Assembly: GCF_022965805.1 (NCBI RefSeq)
Contig: NC_133114.1
Coordinates: forward strand, 8,266,261-8,330,260
DNA from: Primulina eburnea
Lineage: Eukaryota; Streptophyta; Magnoliopsida; Lamiales; Gesneriaceae
DNA length: 64,000 nucleotides
Direction: 5' to 3'
A program made the translations under genes and the position numbers. Each line of letters begins with the position of its first letter. Positions within the stretch are counted from its first letter, which is position 1. Below the pieces are notes generated by a model that worked only from the letters and a program-made list of their open reading frames with translations, did not search any database and had not been told where the DNA came from. Of the stretch, positions 22,385-34,517 are shown one piece after another.

Positions 22385-23642
22385 TAGTAGAATATCTTTT
22401 AATTTAAGTTATAGAGATCGTTTTCAAGTTTACCAGTACCAATCAAACATTCATTCATGTAAATGTTGCAAACACCTTTGCAAAATAAACAAGAATATCC
22501 ATTTTTATCGGCATAGAAATGGAAACAATGTTTTTTTCAAAATTAGGTACAAACAAAACATCTCATAAAATTAACTTAAACTATTGTTCAATAATAAGTA
22601 AACATCTTCAATAGCCTTGGCAGCAACTCTTGCTCCATTGCTCATCCTCTAGAAGGTCACACCTTCCTTAAGCATTCTACTTCTTCCCATCACCTGTAAC
22701 CCATTACAGAGATGTGAGTCACAACCGGTATCTAATACCCAAGAATTAGAGTTAATTGAAATGTTTACTTTAATTTAGAACATACCGTTTCCAGAACACT
22801 TCTGGGCCAGATATTCCTTGCAATTTCGCCTCCAATGTCCAGGCTTCTTGCAGTGATGACATTCATCAGCAGTCTTGTCAGCCTTAACTGGTGTGGCTGC
22901 CACAACGGGATTCGGAGATTGCCTCAACAAGGGCACGTTCTTCTTGGGACGTTGGAAAGAACGCTTCTTTCCATTCCCATGTGGATCAATCCTTCGTACC
23001 AGATGAAGAACCCACATAAAGAACCAACTTCTCTTTCTTGATGGTGGATTCAAACGTAACAAGCATATTCACCAACTCCTCAAGGGTCGGCTCTAGCTTG
23101 TTCATGTTGAAGTTCACCACAAAAGGATCAAATGAGCTAGGCAGCGATAACAGCAACACGTCGGTGGTCAACTCCGAAGGCAAGATCATATCCATGCTAA
23201 CGAGCTTATCCACGAGCCCAATCAACTTTAGGCCATGCTCATGGACCGAGGCCACATCTCGCATGCGCATAGTGATCAGCTCCTTGACGGTAGCATGCCT
23301 AAGAGGCCGAGTCTGCTCACCAAAGAGCTCTTTGAGGTGCTTATGAATGTCAGCAGCATTCTTTGCACCCTCAAAACGCCTCTGCAGCTCATCATTCATA
23401 GAAGTCAGCATATAACATCTGGCTATCAAGTCATGGTCACACCATTCCTTGTAAGCCTGCAATTCCTCAGGAGTGCAATCAGTCGGAGCCTCAACAAGGG
23501 GCGACTTAGTCAGTGTATATGCTACCCTTTCCGAATTCAAGACGATTTTCAGGTTTCTTAGCCAAGTGAGGTAATTAGGTCCAGTTAATATGTGTTTGTC
23601 GAGTATTACGGATATCGGATTGCGAATCGAAGACATTGTCAA
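22385..23642 (-). pseudogene. copia-1 gag and protease remnant
   Basis: gag opens at 23642 (MTMSSIRNPISVILDKHILT) and is readable to 22986. A frameshift near 23000 moves it to the frame with the zinc knuckle CHHCKKPGHWRRNC (about 22820-22862). The protease follows at about 22670-22775 (SWVLDTGC equivalent) with stops and shifts to 22385. The gag head matches copia-2 gag (MSTRNPLSIILDQNKLT). It would have packaged element RNA; here it is broken. Confidence 0.85.
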
Positions 23643-25406
23643 TTTGTACTGAAAGTAAAAACAGATAAATGTTGATGACTATTTTAAAATATTTGGTAAG
23701 ATATAAAGTATGGACTTTAACTTTATAAATATTTACTCCCACTGTTTTGACATCTTTCACTACCCTCTAGTGAAAACGGGAAACTCTTTTCCTCAGTAGG
23801 TACGTAAGGTCCAATTAGCGAATTATGATCCCGATTATACAGCCAATCACAATTCCTAAAAGGTAGTTTCCCAATTGCATCACAATTCAACCCTTAACGT
23901 AAACTTTTGTCTCACGTTTGATTAGGACCCATTATAGACGTCGTTCATCTTTACGTGTCAAGCCTTACCCATCGATGGTGAACCTTAATGGACGGTCGCC
24001 ATGAGTTCCCTCAATTATCTGAGCCGAAGTCATGGGAGTTCCACGTAGTTCACATCACCATGTCAATGAATGTCACAGCTTTCCGGCACTAAGGGCCCCC
24101 CCAATAATATGAGCCGAGCCCCGAGTACGGGTAGCGTTCATCATGCACCCATTGTCGATGGAAGACAAGGAAATTATAACCAAATTTATAATTCCTCTTT
24201 TCGGACTTGATATTAATTTTGAATCTTATTCAAAATGAGGGTTTTAATTTTGAAAGGTCTCATCATTAATTTTATTTAAAAGCTCGCCATGTTTGATCGT
24301 ATGTTTGCCGGATTCATGCAACTTTGTTATTATCATAATAATAACGCACATACTCATTATTTATAACATATCATGCATATATTATAAACAGTAAACAAAC
24401 AAAGATGATCAATCGCCCCAATACTAATGGACCGTGTGAGCTAAACACGGGCCTAGGTCCAATCCTAAGGTAAATGCACGGGATGCAAATGCAACTATTA
24501 CATTAGCTTCCAATATTTACATGTCTTCGATCTTCGTAATCATCATGGCCACCATCTTCCAATCTTGATCATCCACTATACTAATATTTACAAATAAATA
24601 TCCATGGCAAATAGGGATACATCTCATGGGGTGGAAACGGGCCATAAACCAAGCCCACTTTATAAACTGATAATTATTACAATCATTCAACACAAAATAT
24701 CCTAGCATACACCTAGCAAATTGGGCTTGGGCTTTTGATCATCCTTCATGCATAATATCACATATCATACACCATCAATTAATTATCACAATAATTAATT
24801 GATCCAATATTATATATCTTGATCCAATCACTAACCGCCACGATTATAAACTAAATTAACAAAGTATACAAACACCTTTGTCTACTTTCAAATTAATTTA
24901 TTTATAACCGAATTTCTTGTAAATCACCATTTACTATAAATATTTAAAGTCCAACTAAAAATATTTATTTCATGAGAAAATATTTGCAACTTTTGTAATT
25001 TAAATTTAAGGGCCCAAAAAATCATTTTTCACCAAAAACGTTTTGGCCCATTTAAAATTCACAAACATGTTAGCCATCCAATGGCCCAACAACTCAAGGC
25101 CCATGACACTTTGATATTCCAAAACACTTTTGAAAACCCTAGCCGTCATCGCCGTCGCCGGATTCCGGCCACAAAAAATTTTTTTTTATTAAAAGTAAGG
25201 GGCTGTTCGGGCAGCCCCTCGGGCTGCCCTTGCTGCCCGAAACGGGCAGCCCCTCGGGCAGCCCAAGCTGCCCGACACGGGCAGCAACATGCTGCCCGAA
25301 ATTTGCCCAAAGATGGCCTCGATTTTTATGCAAAAAATTATCTCAAGCGGTTAGAAATCGATCTCAACATAATATTATGTAAATGCTACACAAAAACGTA
25401 ACCATA
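23643..25406 (-). other. copia-1 5' leader between primer site and gag
   Basis: About 1.76 kb without a recognisable gene. It shares conserved noncoding blocks with the copia-2 leader: GACGGTCGCCATGAGTTCC, CAATAATATGAGCC (second of two related copies), TGTTTGCCGGATTCATGCAA, CATCTCATGGGGTGG and GATCATCCTTCATGCA. GC-rich array E (25201-25300) lies close to the primer site. Confidence 0.8.
25201..25300 (-). repeat. GC-rich palindromic array E in the copia-1 leader
   Basis: Repeated CTGCCCG/CGGGCAG and GGGCAGCCCCTCGGGC segments form several overlapping inverted repeats (for example GGGCAGCCCCTCGGGCTGCC). They lie about 110-210 bases downstream of the primer binding site, at the very 5' end of the transcript, in AT-rich surroundings. 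The same CTGCCCG core is present in array F of copia-2. Confidence 0.85.
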
Positions 25407-25418
25407 GCTCGGATACCA
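25407..25418 (-). promoter_or_regulatory. copia-1 primer binding site (initiator tRNA-Met)
   Basis: The minus strand reads TGGTATCCGAGC two bases after the 5' LTR, one mismatch from TGGTATCAGAGC, the usual plant copia site complementary to initiator tRNA-Met. Confidence 0.85.
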
Positions 25419-25420
25419 CT

Positions 25421-27486
25421 TGAAAGGGGATCGGTTACGGTGACCGGAAGCGCAACGGAAGCAATAAAAATTTCGAAAATCATATTTTCAAGGCTCAAAA
25501 TTTCGGCCACCTCAACTTTCTTGTGTAGCAAATACAAAAACACATTCATAGGGTGTAAGAAAGTATACCTATCAACCTCTTGAGGTTGATGATGGCTCCA
25601 ACTTAGTTGTCAAACAACTAAGCTCTTGAAGGTAGACAATCTACAAGCTTCACCTTTCTTTTCGACTCCTTTCTTCCAATCAAGCCCACCACCAACTAGG
25701 TAGATCCCCTCTTAATTTGCACTAGAAAACTAAGAGGATTTTTCAAAGAGAAGAGTGTGTTTTCTCCAACAAATTGAAGAACACAAAAGGAAGAAAAAGT
25801 GGAGAGAAAATGCATGTGAAGTTTCGGCCATTGAGGGAGTGAATGGGGGAAGGGAGACTTGTCTTGGTGTGTGAAAAAGTTGAGATCACTTTTTGCATGC
25901 CATGCCTTGAAAACCCAAAAAGTAGTCTCCCAACCCTTCACCTCCCATGCATGCATATAATATGGTTTTTAATCAAATTAAAACCTTGGACTAAATTTTA
26001 ATTATCTCAAACATATTTGAGACTAATTAAACATTACTTGAATTTACCCAAGTCCCACTAGTTAAATAATTATTTTAACTGAGCTCTACAAGACTCAATA
26101 TTATTTAATTAATTCAACACTTGAATTAATTTAATTATTTGGACTCTACTAGGCCCACTAGTGTTTAATTAATTCAACACTTGAATTAATTTAATTTAGT
26201 CCATAATAATGTTTATGAAAATCACAATTTTCAAACACATTATTCACTCGGCCAAATTTTAATTTAGGAACACTTCCATAAATTAAAATTTACATTTCTC
26301 TCATAGAAGTCATACTTCTAATTTTTCTTACGCTTATAAACTCCTTTATAAGCCGTTCAACACATTGAACTATTTTTCTCAACGGGATCTAGAAAGCTAG
26401 TACTTGTGTGGCCCTCAATGGTTCATTGATACAACTAGCCGTGGGTTCACATCTCTATGTGATTCGGACTAAACATGTCCTTATATGAGCATACCCCAAT
26501 TGCTCCATTCTTATTTATCAACACCTTGATAATAAGAACGTCAGAACTCAAGTCTGATAGTACCCAACCAATCATGTTAAACGCCTAGCAGCATCGCTTA
26601 CATGATTCCCTAGGTATCAAATGATAGTGCCTGCAAGAACCATTCTATTATGGTTAGCGTACAGTACGGTCCCTTCAACTCATATATCCCGATCGATTCG
26701 ACAACCATTGGTTTATCGAGAGTTGTCAATGAATCGATACTATGTGTCATGTCGTAGTTGCATCGATGGTGTAATCTATGAAACCCCTTTCATAATTACC
26801 ACCATACTCTGGCCAGATATTTCAACCTACATACACATGATAACACATAGGATATCCATACCCGAAGGTAAGCGGTGAATCCCCGACTACAATGCATCGA
26901 CTCCTATATGTTTTGACAGATCACCCAACCTTGCCACCTGATGACCCCATAAGAGTCGGTAAACAAGTCAAAGTGAAACGCTAGCACATAGAGTCTCAAT
27001 GTTGTCCCAGGTCATAAGGACTAATGGTGTACAACCATAAACCAGGACTTTTCCACTCGATAAGTGAGAACCACTTGGAAAGTCCTTTAATGGAGGGTTG
27101 TTCAGTGCACTCTACCAGGAGCACCTATCTGCATGCTCGGACATCACAATGTCCCCTACCAATGAAACATGGTACTCACATCGCAGATACTAGTCTCTAA
27201 CTCGAGCGGCCTATATCCTTCTTAGTGACGGCTGAATCGACTAGGAACCGTTTAGAATATACAGTATTACAAATATGAGTTTCATGATACTCATCATATG
27301 AGCATCTCATATTCTTTCTACTATTTGTATATTCAAGGGCTTTATCTATGCAACTAGCATGGGTATTCAGATAAAGATGTGCCATAATAATAATTTCAAA
27401 TATTATTAAAATAAAGACTGCTCATACATAGAGTTTCATTGTGAACACTCGGCCAACACTTGGCTCGACGGGCACCTACTCTAACA
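25421..27486 (-). repeat. copia-1 5' LTR
   Basis: A 2,066-bp copy nearly identical to 18323-20388. Differences seen by eye include GG/CG near 25664, T/G near 25800, one C/T near 26328, G/A near 27009, A/T near 27252 and C/G near 27416. AT-rich palindromes lie at 26107-26197. Confidence 0.95.
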
Positions 27487-27608
27487 GTTATGGCTATCTG
27501 CAGGTTTGACCAAAAGGAGGTGAAAGCCAAAGAAATTAAAGAAAAGTCAAGCGTCGCAGTGCCCTGTCATGAAATACCCGGAAAAAGAGCAAAACTTCAC
27601 AAGTAGAA

Positions 27609-27868
27609 TACCCGGACCCAGAGACGGACCCCGTCTAAGGGTCCGTGTGAATCAACCCCAAAGAAGAGAAAAACCGAGTCTACACGGACCCCTCACCGGA
27701 CCTGTATCCGGGGTCCGTGTCAATTACATCCAGAAGAAGAGAAAATCCAGAGTCTACACGGACCTCTGGACGGACCCCAACACGGGGTCCGTGACTAGCA
27801 TCCCCCGAAGTAACGTTTAATCGAACACACACGGACCCTATTCCGGGGTAGTACACGGGGTCCGTGTA
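27609..27868 (+). repeat. Hairpin array D1 in the Athila 5' LTR
   Basis: Four units of the form ACACGGACC(C) .. CGGACC .. GGGGTCCGTGT, each able to fold on itself, two introduced by GAGTCTACACGGACC. They begin about 220 bp into the LTR once copia-1 is removed. The 3' LTR carries the same array at 38825-39083. Confidence 0.9.
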
Positions 27869-28909
27869 CTTGATTTGGAAATCAGATTTCGCGAAGATTT
27901 GGTGGAATAAAAGAGAAAAGATAGCAGATTGAGAAGGATTTTTGCAGGTCGAGAACTTGGAGCCGACTGGAAGGAAAAAGAGGCACAAGCTTTGAAACTC
28001 TGAAAGACGGCGACGACTGGGAAAAACGAGAGGAAAAACATCGCACTTTACACGCAAGATCCGCACACCGTCATTGAGATTTCTCTTCTCTTTTATTTTC
28101 GTATTTTTAGACATGAATTCAAACATTAAATTTGACTTTAGTTTTGAATTTATGGAGTAGTTTCTCTTGTGATCGGGACCACGATAGGGACAAACGACTG
28201 ATTTTTGTTTATTTATTGGATTGTTTTATTTATAAATTTGTTTTATGTTATTGATTAATGTTTGCGTGAATTTCATGCTTTTGATCTGGCCAATTATTTG
28301 CATGTTTGTCGTTCGATCTTGACTCGAAAGGGAATAGATTGAAATTAGCTTCAAAAATATTAATCAACACACGGTTAAATCGATTAGAAATAGTATTCGG
28401 TTTCAGTGTGTGATTTTAGGCGACAGCTGTAATTCCATTGTTGATAAATGTGTTTTTGTTTAATTAAATTCAATTAGAAATAATTGAGCTGTTAAATGAA
28501 AATAGGATTATAAATTCTAGAAATAGATTTATAATTAAATCAGAGAATTGCATCGTGACATTGAAATAATCTGTAGTTAAATAATTCTAGTGCATGATAT
28601 TAATCAAGGTTTGTTACCGTCGTGTGTTCCCGGTCATTTTATTTAAATTTGAAAATCCCCAAGTTCCAAGCTTCTCTGATATTTGATTTAGTCATTAAAT
28701 TAGCATAAATTAGTTAAAAAATTCACTTAGTTGAAATAATAATCAAATCGCTCGTTATTGTTTGTCCTAGATTAAATAAAATAATTGAATCTTAGTAATT
28801 AAATAATAGTCTCTGTGAGATCGATACTTAGACTATTCGTCCATTTACTATAACTTGACCTAGTCCGCTTGCTAGAATTAATCACAACCGAATTCTTCGG
28901 TCAAGTTTT

Positions 28910-28926
28910 TGGCGCCGTTGCCGGGG
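28910..28926 (+). promoter_or_regulatory. Athila primer binding site (tRNA-Asp)
   Basis: TGGCGCCGTTGCCGGGG is a perfect 17-base complement of the plant tRNA-Asp(GUC) 3' end, six bases after the 5' LTR end at 28903. This is the primer type of the Athila group. The 180 bases from here to the gag start hold no other recognised feature. Confidence 0.95.
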
Positions 28927-29108
28927 ACTATTTATTTAATATTAGGATAAATTATTTGTTTGAGACTAGGCTTTTCTTCTTAGTTTTAAATCTTTCATTT
29001 ATTTTTAAATCTTTAGCATTTTAATTAAATTTGTTCCAGTTTTTTATACTCTTTTGGAGCTTAAATCGTGCCCTTAAATTTTTGATTTCAGGGGTTAACT
29101 CTTGTTAT

Positions 29109-30827
29109 ATGAGCCGTGCTCAAGACGTCAGGAATCTAGTGCCACTTGATCTTGAGATTGAAAGCACTCTCCGCAGTATCCGCAGAGCTCGAAGGAACAA
29201 CGACTTAACTTTTGAATTTGAATCTGAAGCAGAATCTGAATTAGAGCGTAAACCAGAGGTCGAGGAAATGGCCGGAGAAGAGGATAATCGTACGTTGATG
29301 GAACTTCATCGACCCGCGTTCGGAGGTTATGTGTCTAGTATTGTGCGTCCCACAATACAAGCAAATACATTTGAGCTTAAACCGGGCATCATCCAGATGA
29401 TCCAACTTCAAGTCAAATTTGGAGGATCACCTTCGGAAGACCCCAATGCACATCTGGAAAACTTTCTGTCGATCTGTGATACGATTAAGTGCAATGGGGT
29501 GAGCACGGATGCCATTCGACTCAGATTATTTCCATTTTCCCTAAAAGGAGAGGCTATGGAGTGGCTTCGAGACCTTCCAGCTGGTTCTATCACGACATGG
29601 GATGGATTGATCGAGTTCTTTATGCACAGGTATTTTCCCCCAACCAAGATTACACAGTTGAGAAACGAAATTACATCATTCAGACAGAGAGATGGGGAAT
29701 CACTGAATTCAGCATGGGCGAGGTTCAAGGAGATGTTGAGGATGTGCCCGAGACATGGCTTTTCAATAGGCCAACAGGTTGAGACATTCTATTATGGAGT
29801 AGATCCTTCTGTGAGATCTATGCTCGATGCGGCAGCAAACGGAAGCTTGTACAGGAAAACGCCAACCGCAGCGCTCGGAATCATATCTAATATGGCAGAG
29901 ATCAATGTGGGTTGGCAAGACAACCGCAGGGAGAAGAAGGTAGGATTTCAAGAGATGGACGCTTTGACAGCGATCACAGCGAAGCTTGACGGGTTGACAC
30001 ATCAGATGGCACAGTTACAGGCAAATAAATCAATACCAGTCAAACCGGTGCATCATATTCAAGGAAGTGTTGAGACAGTTGGTGGATCATCTAGTGATAT
30101 GCCCTTCGTGCCAGATATGTCTTGTGAGGGGATACAGTGCTTTGGAGGGGACTCGGTGAATTATGTGGGAAACCAAGGTCGTCCACAATACAATCCATAC
30201 AATTTTTCATATAACCCGGGCTGGAGGAATCATCCGAATTTTGGATGGAAGCAACCTAAACTTCTGTTGAGCAACTACAGTTTAATCCTCCACAACATCC
30301 TACACAGCAAAGACCTCCTCAACAACCACCTAAACCGCCGCAAGGTGCTGGACCTTCGATGCCACCCGGTTTCAAGCCACAGGATAGCAAGTCGAATCTT
30401 GAGGATATGCTTGCCAAGTACATAGCTGGAAATGAGATGAGATGGCAAAACCATGATGCCATGATGCAAAGAGTGGAGACGCAACTAGGGCAGTTAGCGA
30501 CACAAATGGCTACACGAGCTCCGGGTACACTACCTAATGACACGGAAAATAATCCAAAAGGTGTCAATGCTGTCACGGCGACGTCTCCCATAAAGCAGGA
30601 AGTGATCGATGTTGAAGGAGATTTGAAGGAAAAGAAAATATCCAAGCAAGAGTCCAATGACACGAGGGAGAAAGGTAAGTCTCTAAACTCAAACTCCAAT
30701 ATTGATATTAAGTCACTCCCATTTCCCAAAGAGCAAAGCAACTGCAACTTGATACCCAATTTTCCAAATTTCTTGAGATTTTCAAAAAGCTGCACATAAA
30801 TATCCCATTTGCAGAGGCTTTAGCTCA
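29109..30827 (+). pseudogene. Athila gag polyprotein, frameshifted
   Basis: The start chosen is ATG 29109 (MSRAQDVRNL), which aligns with the gag heads of E1 and E2; an upstream ATG at 29031 is in frame but reads non-gag sequence. The capsid domain lies at about 29540-29770 (WLRDLPAGSITTWDGLIEFF, then FKEMLRMCPRHGF). One frame runs to about 30265, where a shift moves it to the frame read at 30359-30799 (Pro/Gln-rich tract, then ETQLGQLATQM). Another shift near 30740-30830 leads into pol. Gag forms the virus-like particle. These lesions block a full Gag. Confidence 0.9.
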
Positions 30828-33800
30828 ATGCCCTCGTATGCAAAATTTCTTAAAGAAATTTTAGCAAACAAGAGGAAATTGGTTGACTTTGAAACAGTTA
30901 AGCTTTCGGAGGAATGTTCGGCAATTTTACAAAATAAACTCCCTCCGAAGCTTAAGGATCCAGGTAGTTTCTCTATCCCTTGTACTATTGAAACTTCAAA
31001 TTTCAATAAAGCTTTGTGTGACTTAGGTGCAAGCATTAACTTGATGCCATATTCATGTTTTGAGAAACTAAAAATAGGTGAAGTGAAGCCAACTACAATT
31101 TCCCTACAGTTAGCTGATAGATCGATTAAATATCCTAGGGGAGTTGTAGAGGATGTGTTAGTTAAGGTTGACAAGTTCATTTTTCCGGTCGATTTTGTTG
31201 TGTTGAATATGGAAGAGGATCGTGAGATTCCTCTTATTTTAGGAAGACCGTTTTTAGCCACTGGAAAAGCCCTGATAGATGTACAAAAGGGTGAGTTGGT
31301 GCTGAGACTGAAGGATGAGAGTGTGGTGTTTAATGTTTTTCAGTCCATCAAATATCCTAATGATACATCTGCTTGTTTTAGAATTGATGCTACTGACGAG
31401 TTTGTTGAGTGTGTTTTACAGGAATTGATAGGTGAAGATCCTTTGGAGACTTGTTTGACTGATTCATGCCCAGGAGAGTTGGAAAATGAGGATATTAAGG
31501 AATACATGCAGTATCTGGAAGCAGGCAGACCAATTTCAAAGACGGTAAATTCTAGGATTGGGGAGCTTGGGCATATCCCAAGACCTTTAAAGTCATCCAT
31601 CGAAGAAGCCCCAATCCTAGAGATGAAACCTCTTCCTTCGCATTTAAAATATCTATTTTTGCTTGATAATGAAAAATTACCAGTGATTGTTTCATCTACT
31701 TTGACAGGTACGGAAGAGAAAAAGTTGTTGCGTGTTTTGAGGGATAATATCAAAGCTATAGGATGGAGTATTGCAGACATAAAGGGGATCGGTTCATCCA
31801 TGTGCATGCACAAAATCCTGATGGAGGTCGACCACAAGACATCTACTCAACCTCAAAGACGTCTGAACCCAGCCATGCAAGAGGTGGTCAAGAAGGAGGT
31901 GATAAAGCTACTGGATGCAGGTATTATTTACCCGATTTCTGATAGTAGGTGGGTTAGTCCAGTGCAAGTTGTTCCGAAAAAAGGTGGGATCACTGTTGTC
32001 AAAAATGAAAATAATGAATTAATTCCCACCAGAACTGTTACAGGGTGGCGTGTTTGCATCGATTATAGAAAACTTAATGATGCCACCCGTAAAGACCATT
32101 TTCCTCTCCCCTTTATTGATCAAATGTTGGAAAGGTTAGCTGGACACTCTTTCTACTGTTTCCTGGATGGTTATTCGGGTTATATGCAAATTCTTATTGA
32201 CCCTGTAGATCAGGAGAAAACCACTTTTACATGTCCTTACGGGACATTTGCATATAAACGAATGCCATTCAGTTTATGTAATGCACCCGCAACTTTCCAA
32301 CGATGCATGATGGCAATTTTTCATGATATGATTGAAGATTTTATTGAAATATTCATGGACGATTTTTCTGTCTTTGGCTAGTCATTTGATTCCTGTTTGA
32401 TGAACTTGTCTAAAGTCTTGGAGAGGTGTGAAGAGTCAAATTTGGTCTTAAACTAGGAAAAGTGTAATTTCATGGTGAGAGAGGGAATTGTGTTGGGGCA
32501 CAAAATTTCTGAAAATGGGATTGAAGTCGACAAAGCTAAGATTGAAGTGATAGAGAAACTCCCAGCCCCAACAAACATTAGAGGAGTGCGTAGTTTTCTA
32601 GGGCATGCAGGGTTTTATAGACGTTTTATCAAAGATTTTTCTTGCATTGCTAAGCCACTGACCAATTTAATGATTAAGGACGTAAGCTTTGATTTTTCTG
32701 ATGAGTGCGTGCAGGCATTTCAGGTTTTGAAAAAGAAATTGATCACGGCACCTGTGATGATAGCACCTGACTGGGGGTCGCCATTTGAGGTGATGTGTGA
32801 CGCAAGCGACACAGCTCTAGGGGCAGTGTTGGGCCAAAAGAGTGATAAATGCATTCATGTCATCCACTACGCTAGTATGACACTGTCCGCTGCCCAACTG
32901 AACTATGCCACTATAGAGAAGGAGCTTCTTGCTATGGTTTTTGCTCTGGATAAGTTTAGATCATATCCAAGATCATATTTGATAGGGAGCAAAGTTGTAG
33001 TGCATACCGATCATTCAGCCCTGAAATATTTGATGGCTAAAAAGGACGCAAAGCCAAGACTAATTCGCTGGATTCTTCTTTTACAGGAATTTGACTTGAC
33101 GATTATCGATAGGAAGGGAACAGAGAATCAGGTTGCTGACCATCTCTCGCGTCTGGAGAATCCGAACACAGGTAATGAAATTATTCGGGATGATTTCCCG
33201 GACGAACAACTCTTTGAAATCGACAGCTTACCATGGTATGCCGACTTTGTCAATTATCTATCAAGTAGGTTCATTCCTCCCCATTTTACATATCAGCAAA
33301 AGAAAAAGTTTTTCTCAGATTTGAAATATTATTTGTGGGAGGACCCTTATTTGTTTAGAATATGTGCAGACGGCATAATTCGTAGATGCATTCCCCAAGA
33401 AGAGGTAAGCGAAATTTTGTTTCATTGTCATGCTGGTCCGGCTGGAGGCCACTTTGGGGCAACTAGAACTGCGTCCAAAGTCCTCCAGTCTTGTTTTTAT
33501 TGGCCTACTTTGTTTAAGGATGCGCATGAGTATGTCACAAAATGTCCAGAATGTCAGCGAACAGGTAATATCTCTAGGAGACATGAATTACCTCTCAATA
33601 ATATTCTTGTGTGTGAATTATTTGATGTGTGGGGTATCGATTTCATGGGGCCATTCTCGGTTTCTTTTGGGAACAAATATATATTGGTGGCTGTAGACTA
33701 TGTATCTAAGTGGGTAGAAGCGGTTGCATGCAAAACAAATGACTCTAGGGTTGTCGTTCAATTTCTTATGAAAAATATTTTCTCACGCTTTGGCACACCT

Positions 33801-34514
33801 AGAGCCATTATTAGCGATGGGGGTACTCATTTTTGTAATCGTCAATTTGACAGTCTGTTGGCTAAGTATGGGGTCCGACATAAGGTGGCAACACCTTATC
33901 ACCCCCAAACTAGTGGCCAAGTCGAGGTTTCAAACAGAGAACTTAAACGCATTCTTGAGAAGACTGTCGAAGTTTCAAGGAAAGAATGGTCTAGGAAACT
34001 CGACGATGCACTTTGGGCGTACCGCACCGCTTTTAAAACCCCCATTGGCATGTCCCCTTTCAAATTATTGTATGGAAAGTCATGTCACCTACCTGTAGAA
34101 CTTGAACATAAGGCTTATTGGGCTACTAAATTTCTGAATTTTGATGCTAAAGCCACAGGTGACGAGAGAGTGCTGCAGCTAAATGAATTGGATGAGTTTA
34201 GGTAGGAGGCCTACGAGAATGCCAAGCTTTACAAAGAAAAAACCAAACGCTGGCATGATCAAAACACCGTCCATCGAGAATTTGTGGTAGTACAACAGGT
34301 CCTGCTATATAATTCTCGTCTGAAATTGATGCCAGGTAAGTTGCGTTCACGGTGGTCAGGACCATACACTATCACACAAGTTTTTCCCTACGGAACAGTG
34401 GAGATCACTAGTGCAACAACTGGAGCTTTCATAGTAAATGGGCATAGGCTGAAAGTTTATCATGGTGGTGCCATACCCGATGAACCGACCACAGTGGATC
34501 TACAGGATCCAAAC
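30828..34514 (+). pseudogene. Athila pol: protease, RT, RNase H, integrase, broken only by three TAG codons
   Basis: One continuous frame. Order: protease CDLGASINLMP (about 31017-31050) with [17 protein letters not shown] (about 31233); RT from about 31860 (SRWVSPVQVVPKKGG, LDGYSGYMQI, catalytic FMDDFSVFG at about 32355-32378); RNase H ([16 protein letters not shown], about 32791); integrase HHCC finger ([15 protein letters not shown] .. CPECQ, about 33424-33557); DDE core ([19 protein letters not shown], then QVEVSNRE); and a GPY/F-type end (RWSGPYTITQVFPYGTVEI, about 34350). TAG stops at 32379, 32454 and 34203 are the only breaks; the frame ends with TAA at 34515. Confidence 0.93.
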
Positions 34515-34517
34515 TAA

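Larger units (their letters stand above)
18323..27486 (-). mobile_element. Ty1/copia retrotransposon copia-1 (9,164 bp), nested in the Athila 5' LTR
   Basis: Both LTRs are 2,066 bp (18323-20388 and 25421-27486), with termini TGTTAGAGTAGG..CCCCTTTCA on the minus strand. The duplication GTTAT is exact (18318-18322 and 27487-27491), and joining the flanks restores the Athila LTR (compare 38694-38710). By eye the LTRs differ at about six positions (0.3%), so the insertion is recent. The internal region (20389-25420) is oriented minus: leader, gag, protease remnant, deleted integrase, RT and RNase H with many lesions. It is closely related to copia-2 but is a distinct family. Confidence 0.95.

Noticed and set aside
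419..28926. Possible tRNA-Asp or tRNA-Met genes at the 17-base and 12-base matches
   Set aside because: Only the 3' end complement is present, each directly after an LTR. They are primer binding sites, not tRNA genes.
30319..31261. Long open frames on the minus strand (158 and 159 codons)
   Set aside because: They are antisense shadows of Athila gag and protease, which have clear family motifs on the plus strand.
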